From contig JAHEZF010000147.1 of assembly GCA_023251215.1 (NCBI GenBank), forward strand, positions 1 to 5,094: a stretch of 5,094 nt of DNA. The letters are read 5' to 3'. The notes below the pieces were generated by a model, which saw only the letters and a list, made by a program, of their open reading frames with translations, was not told where the DNA came from and did no database searches. Every line of letters starts with the position of its first letter. Position 1 is the first letter of the stretch. The stretch comes from Sphingobacteriales bacterium. Lineage in GTDB: Bacteria; Bacteroidota; Bacteroidia; Chitinophagales; Chitinophagaceae. A program made the translations under genes and the position numbers. Shown here in pieces: positions 1 through 5,094 of the stretch.

Positions 1-1
1 T

Positions 2-1969
2 TCTAAAAATGTATCGCTGCAATTTTTTCCTGAGAGTGGCCATCTTGTTGATGGGTTATTAAGTGTAGTAGCATTTAAGGCTGTTGATCAATGGGGAAGC
101 CCGGTAGAAATAAATGGATTTATTAAAACAGAAGAGGGAACTACCGTTGCTCCTTTTAAAAGTTTTCATGATGGCATCGGTAAACTACAGTTCAAACCCC
201 TGGCTGGAAAAAAATATTCAGCAGAGATAGAAATAAACGGAGGCACAAGAACCTATCCATTGCCCGAAGTTCAGCAATCAGGAATTAATTTAAAAGTGCA
301 GGATGAAAAAGAAGGCAAGTCATTTCAGCTTACCCGTAGTGAAAAAGAAAAAGAGCAATATGAGGGATTGCTGCTGGTAATACAGATGAATAACCGGGTA
401 GTATATGAAAATGAGATCACATTTGAGAATTACCCCTCAGTAAAAGGACACCTCGTTACAGATAGTCTTCCTTCCGGTATTTTACATTTCACCGTATTCA
501 ATAAGAATGGGCTACCCCTGGCAGAACGGCTGTCTTTTGTCAACAACCTTGAATATATGACTGACGCAACTGTTGAGATTGTAAAACAAGGAATGGAAAA
601 AAGGGCAGAAAATATTTTAGAACTTAATTTTCCCGATGTAGTACAGCGAAGCTGTTCTGTTTCTATTATTGATGCGGCCGGCATCAGCTTTAAGGATAAC
701 GAAAATATTTATTCAAGATTTTTATTAACAAGCGACCTGAAGGGATATATATACAACCCGTCCTACTATTTTGAGAAACAAGACGACTCTACCCGGCAGG
801 CCCTGGATAACCTGATGCTGACACATGGATGGAGCCGTTTTAACTGGACGAATGTTTTGGCAGGAGAATTCCCGGAAAAGAATTATTACGATCAGCATTT
901 TATATCTATCCGGGGAAAAGTAGTGGATGAAAAAACGAAAGAACTGTTTTCGGGGGGCAAACTCAATTTTTACATGGAAGCCGAAGATTCTTCTTCGCAG
1001 AATTATGAAGTAGCTGTTGATGCAAAAGGAGAATTCAGAATTGATTCACTTTTTTTCCCGGGCAAATCAAAATTTTTCTATGCTTATACCGATACCCGTG
1101 AAAAGTCCCGGGCGGCGCTGATTGACATAGAGGAGAATTCAATGGAGAAAAGCATTTTACAAGCTCCGCATAATATTATGGAGAATACCATACAAAAAAA
1201 TACAGCAATCATTGAAAACAAAGATGAGATTGATAACAGGTATAACTATGTAAAATCCCGGTTTAATGAAGTAAAAGAATTGGAGAAAGTAACTGTGCGG
1301 TCACAAGGACATAAAAAACCTGTTGATTTAGTGATTGAAAAATACACAACAGGTGTTTTTCGTTCGCCCGGCAAAGTAGATCTTGATAATATCAATGAGC
1401 CGGCGAATGATAAATCGCTGAACGTGGTGGATTACATAAAGAACAGCATTCAGCAGGTAGAAATACAGGGCGGGCAGTTTGTTAACAGGAAAAATTTCAG
1501 TTTACAGACCGGGCAAAAATGGGCTATAGGTGTTTTTTTGAATGAGGTGCCGGTCAACATTTCTCTTTTGCGGACAATAAGAGTACAGGATGTGGCGCTT
1601 ATAAAATTTTATGAAGCCGGTTTCATAGGCGTGGGCAGCGGTTTTCCCGGAGGGGCTGTGGCGGTTTACACCAAAGAAAAATTCAGGGATGATGATAAGC
1701 CTGAAAAACTAAACTATTTTGAGTACAAGGGATATTCGATAACAAAAGAATTTTACAACCCGGATTATAGCGCCGCTGATGCAAAGCGACATGCCCCCGA
1801 TAACAGGACAACATTATACTGGAATCCCGATATTTATACAGATGCAGAATCGAAATCAGTAAAGTTGAATTTCTTTAATAATGATTTCAGTAAGAAATTT
1901 AAAATAATAGTGGAAGGATTTGATGCAGCGGGGAAATTAATAAACCTGGAAAAAATAATTGGAAATTAA
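2..1969 (+). CDS. MG-domain / TonB plug-like exported protein, 3' part (5' end outside window)
   Basis: The reading frame is open from the window edge to TAA at 1967-1969, giving 655 visible residues. A TTG at 260 is in frame but is not the start, because conserved family sequence lies upstream of it. Residues about 9-42 (FFPESGHLVDGL...) match the macroglobulin-like domain found in large Bacteroidota surface proteins. Residues 240-282 hold another conserved block ending LMLTHGWSRFNW. ELEKVTVRSQ at about 426-435 opens a plug-like region, with VFLNEVP at 511-517 and GFPGGAVAVYTK at 547-558, the last resembling the end of a TonB-receptor plug. A conserved tail (GYSITKEFYNP, DNRTTLYWNP, NNDFSKKF) closes the protein. 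Only about 100 residues follow the plug, so there is no SusC-type beta-barrel. By family knowledge it should be exported to the periplasm or outer membrane; the signal peptide would be in the missing part. The exact role is unknown. It converges on the YceI gene. Confidence 0.88.
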   Translation, partial: SKNVSLQFFPESGHLVDGLLSVVAFKAVDQWGSPVEINGFIKTEEGTTVAPFKSFHDGIGKLQFKPLAGKKYSAEIEINGGTRTYPLPEVQQSGINLKVQDEKEGKSFQLTRSEKEKEQYEGLLLVIQMNNRVVYENEITFENYPSVKGHLVTDSLPSGILHFTVFNKNGLPLAERLSFVNNLEYMTDATVEIVKQGMEKRAENILELNFPDVVQRSCSVSIIDAAGISFKDNENIYSRFLLTSDLKGYIYNPSYYFEKQDDSTRQALDNLMLTHGWSRFNWTNVLAGEFPEKNYYDQHFISIRGKVVDEKTKELFSGGKLNFYMEAEDSSSQNYEVAVDAKGEFRIDSLFFPGKSKFFYAYTDTREKSRAALIDIEENSMEKSILQAPHNIMENTIQKNTAIIENKDEIDNRYNYVKSRFNEVKELEKVTVRSQGHKKPVDLVIEKYTTGVFRSPGKVDLDNINEPANDKSLNVVDYIKNSIQQVEIQGGQFVNRKNFSLQTGQKWAIGVFLNEVPVNISLLRTIRVQDVALIKFYEAGFIGVGSGFPGGAVAVYTKEKFRDDDKPEKLNYFEYKGYSITKEFYNPDYSAADAKRHAPDNRTTLYWNPDIYTDAESKSVKLNFFNNDFSKKFKIIVEGFDAAGKLINLEKIIGN

Positions 1970-1993
1970 CTGATGCGGTCGAAATAAAATACA

Positions 1994-2020
1994 GATGCCC
2001 TGCGTTGGTTGCAAGGCATC
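1994..2020. terminator. Probable bidirectional terminator hairpin between convergent genes
   Basis: GATGCC pairs with GGCATC, and inside it, across one mismatch, TGC pairs with GCA around a 7-base loop (GTTGGTT). On the plus strand only TTTC follows. On the minus strand TGTATTTTATTTC follows, which is T-rich but not a clean U-tract. The hairpin lies 25 bp after the stop of the plug-like gene and 29 bp after the stop of the YceI gene, where a shared terminator is expected. It is weaker than the recA terminator in this window. Confidence 0.6.
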
Positions 2021-2048
2021 TTTCAGAGGGTAAAAATATGTTGGGATA

Positions 2049-2591
2049 TTAAAATTCAGCCGTCATAGTAACCAATGGTTCTCTGGATACCTTTCCCGCA
2101 TCCACCTGCTGACCAGTGATATTATAATCCGATAATTTGACAGAGAAGCTGGCAGCAATTTTTATTTTACCATTGGATACGGTAATTGTTCCCGGAACTG
2201 TGGTTTTTTTGCTGATATCTTTAACCTTCAGATCACCGGTCACCCTTACATTGTAAACCCCGTCTTTCTTAAATTTTACTTTAGAAATTTTTTCAATTTG
2301 CCCGGTGAAGGTAAACTTGGAAAACGAGTCGGAGTTCATCCAGTTGGGGCCATTAAAATGTCCCTGCATTTTCGGATTGGCAAATGAGAAATTCTTTACT
2401 GCTGCTTCAAAAGCCACTGCTCCTGTTTTAGTGTCAATAGAACCGATTACGGTTTTATTTTCTGCTTTGGGCTGGGCATCTTTTGCTGTAGTAGCATCAA
2501 AACTTACAGTAGCCGATGTGGTGGTTTTCTTTTGGGCAAAAAGACTGCCCGTAATAACTGCTAATGCAAGAGAAAGGATTGTTTTTTTCAT
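2049..2591 (-). CDS. Secreted YceI-family (lipocalin-like) protein
   Basis: This is a complete 180-residue protein. Residues 1-19 form a signal peptide (MKKTILSLALAVITGSLFA) with likely cleavage before Q20, so it is exported, probably to the periplasm. The rest matches the YceI fold: KAENKTVIGSID at 42-53, a KNFSFANPKMQGHFN block at 66-80, FSKFTFTGQI at 90-99, the GDLKVKDISKKTTVPGTI strand pair at 119-136, and a closing SVKLSDYNITGQ...MTAEF. Family members are small beta-barrels that bind long isoprenoid or other amphiphilic chains; the ligand here is unknown. Length is normal for the family. The start codon is 10 bp after the stop of the membrane OB-fold gene. No TAnnTTTG element was found in the preceding 90 bases, so it is probably the second gene of that operon. 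No Shine-Dalgarno is visible; the leader is A-rich. Confidence 0.9.
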   Translation of the reverse strand: MKKTILSLALAVITGSLFAQKKTTTSATVSFDATTAKDAQPKAENKTVIGSIDTKTGAVAFEAAVKNFSFANPKMQGHFNGPNWMNSDSFSKFTFTGQIEKISKVKFKKDGVYNVRVTGDLKVKDISKKTTVPGTITVSNGKIKIAASFSVKLSDYNITGQQVDAGKVSREPLVTMTAEF

Positions 2592-2601
2592 TGATGTTTG
2601 T

Positions 2602-3501
2602 TTATTGTTTATTTAATATTGCCCGTTTAAAAGAAATGGAAGTGGTGCTTAGTACTTCACTATAAACACTTCCGCTGCAGGACCCCTTTAGTGAAACCCT
2701 ATCGCCCTGTTTAATAATTTTTGCTTTTTCAATTTGATCCTTATCCAGCGAAAAGATGATATAGGAGCCGGTCGTATCAGTAAATTTTATATTGACAGTT
2801 GAATCGCCTTTTGTTTCAACGTCGCCAGCCGTACCATTTACGATCAGGATCTTTTCCCTGTATTTATTATTGGCCGCACTATCATTGACTGCAAATTCAT
2901 GGATTAGGTCCGTGGCATTTATGGTATAGTCTGCCTTAACCAGGGAGGTGTTGCTGAAAGTGGCATTATTATAATAATTCACAACGAACATGTGGCTAAA
3001 AAAAGCAAAAAGCGGACCCACTAATAACCAACCCGCTTTTTTGTACAAGGCAGAAGATGGTAATACTGTTAAAATTAATCCTCCGGCCGATACAGCAGCA
3101 AGCCATCCTGCGGGACTCAACACCCTGAATAAATTTGTTTCAATTGCAAGATCTTCCCGTGTAAATAAAAAGAAGATAGATAAAAGGCCAAGGGCAAGGG
3201 ATGAAGTAATAAAGGCGGGCCAAATTGTTTTTTTATTGCGTATGACCAAAACAATAATGAAAAGAGATAATGCAGGGATAAGCCAGAACAGGTTAAATGT
3301 AAAACTGAGTTGCGGAAAAGGGTTCCCAAGGCCAAACTTACTTTCTGCAATATGGAAAAACCTTTCGGTTGGCATATCATAGCCGCTGATCCATGAATCC
3401 TTCCAGCAAACCCAGGGAAGAAAAAAAGAAATAAGAAGCCCTGCGGCAAAAGTAATGTGCAGCCATTTTTTTGTACTGGTATTTTCTGTTTTGAGGTTCA
3501 T
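2602..3501 (-). CDS. Five-helix membrane protein with C-terminal OB-fold (tRNA_anti-like) domain
   Basis: From the chosen start (MNLKTENTSTKKW) the protein has 299 residues. Hydrophobic helices lie at about 13-33, 67-87, 92-113, 127-147 and 156-175. Positive residues (TKKW, RNKK, YKK) fall on the side shared by the N-terminus and loops 2 and 4, so the N-terminus should be cytoplasmic and the C-terminal 120 residues periplasmic. Those residues resemble the OB-fold domain called tRNA_anti-like: ATDLIHEFAVNDSAANNKYREKI with a strand ILIVNGTAGDV (218-228), then IKQGDRVSLKGSCSG (263-277). Despite the domain name, a periplasmic copy is not expected to bind tRNA. The frame is open to an ATG at 3597, but that extra 32-residue stretch overlaps the candidate promoters, and the shorter form starts directly before a normal membrane helix. 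It is followed 10 bp later by the YceI gene. Function unknown; the OB-fold assignment is from remembered family pattern. Confidence 0.8.
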   Translation of the reverse strand: MNLKTENTSTKKWLHITFAAGLLISFFLPWVCWKDSWISGYDMPTERFFHIAESKFGLGNPFPQLSFTFNLFWLIPALSLFIIVLVIRNKKTIWPAFITSSLALGLLSIFFLFTREDLAIETNLFRVLSPAGWLAAVSAGGLILTVLPSSALYKKAGWLLVGPLFAFFSHMFVVNYYNNATFSNTSLVKADYTINATDLIHEFAVNDSAANNKYREKILIVNGTAGDVETKGDSTVNIKFTDTTGSYIIFSLDKDQIEKAKIIKQGDRVSLKGSCSGSVYSEVLSTTSISFKRAILNKQ

Positions 3502-3554
3502 TTGGTCAGTTAATATAACGGAGCTTTTTTGGATATGGTTGAGAGAAGCGAAAA

Positions 3555-3589
3555 CAAATATACAATGTTTAAACATTAATTTACAAAAA
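3555..3589 (-). promoter_or_regulatory. Candidate Bacteroidota promoter of the OB-fold/YceI operon
   Basis: On the minus strand TATATTTG (3555-3562) fits the Bacteroidota -7 consensus TAnnTTTG, and TTTTTG (3584-3589) fits the -33 element. The spacer is 21 bases, within the usual range. Transcription would begin near 3549, giving a leader of about 48 bases before the ATG at 3501. This arrangement excludes the upstream ATGs at 3597 and 3576 as starts. Confidence 0.5.
3564..3577. promoter_or_regulatory. 14-bp perfect palindrome, possible operator
   Basis: AATGTTTAAACATT is a perfect inverted repeat with no central gap. It sits wholly within the spacer between the candidate -33 and -7 elements of the OB-fold/YceI operon, where a bound dimeric repressor would block RNA polymerase. 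The site is AT-rich, so a chance palindrome cannot be excluded, and no regulator gene is present in the window. Confidence 0.35.
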
Positions 3590-3617
3590 TACAGCAAAAA
3601 ATTTGTGAAAAAAACAA
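3584..3617 (-). promoter_or_regulatory. Alternative upstream promoter overlapping recA terminator tract
   Basis: A second -7 match, TATTTTTG (3584-3591, minus strand), has a TTG at 3615-3617 with a 23-base spacer, slightly long. Its -33 part sits inside the T-tract of the recA terminator, and its -7 part supplies the -33 element of the downstream candidate. In such T-rich DNA chance matches are likely, so this is the weaker of the two. Confidence 0.25.
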
Positions 3618-3646
3618 AAAAGCCACCCCGCTAAAGCAGGAAGGCT
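3605..3646 (-). terminator. Strong rho-independent terminator of recA
   Basis: On the minus strand the hairpin occupies 3646-3621: AGCCTTCCTGC, loop TTTA, GCGGGGTGGCT. Ten of eleven positions pair (two as G-T) with one T-T mismatch. It is followed at once by TTTTTTGTTTTTTT (about 3620-3607). It starts 36 bases after the recA stop and ends before the next gene's likely start. The tract is one-sided, so it acts only for recA. Confidence 0.9.
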
Positions 3647-3681
3647 GCATTTACTAACTCATTAGGTTTAGAGACCGGCCA

Positions 3682-4713
3682 TTACGTGGCCTGCATTTCT
3701 TTTATTTTTTCCCTGATCTTGCTTTCTATCTCTTTGGAAAGTTCTGGGTTATCAACCAATAGTTGTTTTACGGCATCACGGCCCTGACCCAGTTTATCAT
3801 TATTATAACTGAACCAGCTTCCGCTTTTTTGCACAATACCCAGTTCGGTGCCCATATCAATGATCTCGCCGTTTTTGGAAATCCCCTCACCAAATATGAT
3901 ATCAAATTCCGCAGCACGGAAAGGAGGCGCCACTTTGTTTTTAACCACTTTTACTTTTACCCGGTTGCCAACGGCTTCATCGCCATCTTTTATCTGGGAC
4001 AGGCGGCGAATATCAAGACGGACAGAAGCATAAAACTTTAAAGCGTTACCGCCGGTTGTTGTTTCGGGGTTGCCGAACATCACACCAATTTTTTCCCGCA
4101 TCTGGTTAATGAAGATGCAGATGGTATTTGTTTTGGAAATAGTTGCGGTCAGTTTCCGTAAAGCCTGGCTCATTAATCTTGCATGCAGGCCCATTTTGCT
4201 GTCACCCATCTCGCCTTCCAATTCGCTTTTGGGAACCAGGGCGGCAACGGAATCTATAACGACGACATCCAGGGCTCCGGAAAGAATCAAGCGGTCGGCG
4301 ATCTCCAATGCCTGTTCACCATAGTCGGGCTGTGATATTAAAAGGTTATCTACATCTACTCCCAGCTTTTGGGCATAGCCGCTGTCAAAAGCATGTTCCG
4401 CATCAATAAAAGCACACATGCCGCCTTTCTTTTGTGCTTCTGCAATCACATGTGTAGCGATGGTAGTTTTGCCGGATGACTCAGGGCCATAAATTTCTAC
4501 CACTCTTCCTTTGGGCAGGCCTCCAATTCCCAGGGCTACATCCAAGCCGATAGAGCCTGTTGAAATGGTCTCTATTTCCTTTATTCCTTTTTCATTCATC
4601 ATCATTACACTGCCCTTGCCAAAGTCTTTTTCGATCTTGTCGATCGTTAGCTTTAACGCTTTCAGTTTTTCGTTGTTGGTTGACATATCAGTATTTTTTT
4701 CAGTTTTTGCCAT
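3682..4713 (-). CDS. recA: Recombinase RecA
   Basis: A complete 343-residue RecA, the ATP-dependent strand-exchange protein of homologous recombination and DNA repair. Seen in the sequence: Walker A GPESSGKT (76-83, K82), the catalytic glutamate in AFIDAEHA (E106), Walker B VVVIDS (150-155), loop L1 around ELEGEMGD (164-171), the loop L2 start [10 protein letters not shown] (201-210, sensor Q204), [19 protein letters not shown] (214-232) and LDIRR. Numbering runs 10 ahead of E. coli RecA, reflecting a longer N-terminus. The ATG at 4686 ([13 protein letters not shown], 334 residues) is a plausible alternative start, since most relatives begin near there; the candidate promoter is compatible with both. 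The C-terminus ends [12 protein letters not shown] and lacks the strongly acidic tail of E. coli RecA. It has its own candidate promoter and a strong terminator, so it is probably transcribed alone. Confidence 0.98.
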   Translation of the reverse strand: MAKTEKNTDMSTNNEKLKALKLTIDKIEKDFGKGSVMMMNEKGIKEIETISTGSIGLDVALGIGGLPKGRVVEIYGPESSGKTTIATHVIAEAQKKGGMCAFIDAEHAFDSGYAQKLGVDVDNLLISQPDYGEQALEIADRLILSGALDVVVIDSVAALVPKSELEGEMGDSKMGLHARLMSQALRKLTATISKTNTICIFINQMREKIGVMFGNPETTTGGNALKFYASVRLDIRRLSQIKDGDEAVGNRVKVKVVKNKVAPPFRAAEFDIIFGEGISKNGEIIDMGTELGIVQKSGSWFSYNNDKLGQGRDAVKQLLVDNPELSKEIESKIREKIKEMQAT

Positions 4714-4764
4714 GATTCAAAGTTAAGTTTTAGGTATTGCCAGCCGAAAAATTTAATGAACCCA

Positions 4765-4796
4765 CAAAACTAAATGATTTAGCAAATAAAAGCTAA
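4765..4796 (-). promoter_or_regulatory. Candidate recA promoter
   Basis: On the minus strand TAGTTTTG (4765-4772) fits the -7 consensus TAnnTTTG. TTAG (4793-4796), a three-of-four match to TTTG, lies upstream with a 20-base spacer. Transcription would begin near 4759, about 45 bases before the ATG at 4713. The gap to the upstream PAP2-like gene shows no terminator hairpin, so some read-through into recA is possible. Confidence 0.5.
4770..4782. promoter_or_regulatory. 13-bp inverted repeat overlapping recA -7 element
   Basis: CTAAATGATTTAG has two perfect 6-base arms around one central base. It covers the upstream end of the candidate -7 element, a usual place for a repressor site. recA is commonly damage-regulated, so a LexA-like or other operator is conceivable, but the sequence is not a known SOS box to my knowledge and the region is AT-rich. 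Confidence 0.35.
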
Positions 4797-4819
4797 TATT
4801 TTTTGGAATTATTTTTAAA

Positions 4820-5094
4820 CTACCCGATCCAGTTTGCAACAATCTGGGAAACAAACCCCAGCATTAACCCACCATACACTTCTTTTTGAGAATGATCAGA
4901 AACAATGAAACGGGCCGTACAAACCAAACCGGCAATAAGCAGGGCAACGGAGATATAAATGCCAAAATTGAGCCTCAGTGAAAAAGCAAGAAACAATGTG
5001 AAAGCTGTCATAACACCCATTGAAATAGCATGCATGCTGATCTTAATGTAAATATTGGCCAGCCACCCCGCTATCGAAGCAATGAAAACAGATA
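4820..5094 (-). CDS. PAP2-like membrane phosphatase, C-terminal part (5' end outside window)
   Basis: The last 90 codons are visible, ending with TAG at 4820-4822. The frame stays open to the window edge, so the ATG at 5035 is internal: upstream codons read IASIAGWLANIYIKIS before MHAISMG. Hydrophobic stretches with short polar turns indicate membrane helices. The pattern SMHAIS, then 38 residues, then ARFIVSDHSQKE recalls PAP2 motifs C2 (SGH) and C3 (SRxxxxxHxxxD), with the arginine and both histidines kept at normal spacing. Three positions differ: G to M in SGH, S to A before the arginine, and D to E at the end. PAP2 enzymes remove phosphate from lipid phosphates or pyrophosphates at the membrane; whether this one is active, and its substrate, cannot be judged without the N-terminal motif. 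It lies 106 bp upstream of recA on the same strand. Confidence 0.7.
   Translation of the reverse strand, partial: SVFIASIAGWLANIYIKISMHAISMGVMTAFTLFLAFSLRLNFGIYISVALLIAGLVCTARFIVSDHSQKEVYGGLMLGFVSQIVANWIG

Noticed and set aside
260..1969. A 569-residue gene beginning at the TTG at 260
   Set aside because: The same frame is open to the window edge and the upstream codons carry the conserved FFPESGHLVDGL macroglobulin-like block, so the TTG is internal.
2990..3382. Plus-strand open frame of 130 codons opposite the membrane OB-fold gene
   Set aside because: It is fully antisense to a convincing gene, has no recognisable domain and a low-complexity basic composition.
3117..3449. Minus-strand open frame of 110 codons in another frame of the membrane gene
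   Set aside because: It is a shadow of the hydrophobic coding sequence with no independent evidence.
4070..4324. Plus-strand open frames opposite recA, also at 3763-4041, 3848-4033 and 4511-4726
   Set aside because: All lie antisense to recA, whose protein is fully conserved across these regions; none shows a family pattern.
4797..4819. Possible terminator after the PAP2-like gene
   Set aside because: The stretch is A/T-rich but forms no GC-containing hairpin.
3621..5073. A 13-base exact repeat, AGCCACCCCGCTA, at 3621-3633 and 5061-5073
   Set aside because: One copy is an arm of the recA terminator and the other lies in PAP2-like coding sequence; no flanking similarity, so probably chance.

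Overview
The window looks like a chromosomal piece of a Bacteroidota bacterium, most likely of the Chitinophagaceae type. This is inferred from four things: an MG-domain/plug-like surface protein typical of that phylum, promoter candidates of the Bacteroidota TTTG / TAnnTTTG kind, no Shine-Dalgarno sequence ahead of any start codon, and moderately AT-rich DNA. No rRNA, tRNA, CRISPR array, insertion sequence or phage gene was seen.

Layout. (1) Positions 2-1969, plus strand: the last 655 codons of a large exported protein with a macroglobulin-like (MG) region and a TonB-plug-like region but no room for a beta-barrel. Its start lies left of the window. (2) 1970-2048: a short convergent gap with one hairpin that probably ends transcription from both sides. 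(3) 2049-3501, minus strand: a probable two-gene operon. First comes a five-helix membrane protein with a C-terminal OB-fold (tRNA_anti-like) domain, then, 10 bp later, a secreted YceI-family lipocalin-like protein. (4) 3502-3681: the control region of that operon, with candidate promoters, a 14-bp perfect palindrome and the strong recA terminator packed together. (5) 3682-4713, minus strand: recA, complete and with all catalytic motifs. (6) 4714-4819: the recA promoter region, with a 13-bp inverted repeat overlapping the -7 element. (7) 4820-5094, minus strand: the C-terminal 90 residues of a membrane protein resembling the PAP2 phosphatase family.

How the genes relate. recA has its own candidate promoter and terminator and looks monocistronic. 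The membrane OB-fold protein and the YceI protein both place their soluble domains in the periplasm and are probably co-transcribed, so they may act together at the envelope, though their substrate cannot be read from the sequence. The remaining genes look like unrelated neighbours. There are no coding gaps above 300 bases. Nothing here proves a new system; the most worthwhile leads are the two promoter palindromes and the OB-fold/YceI pair.
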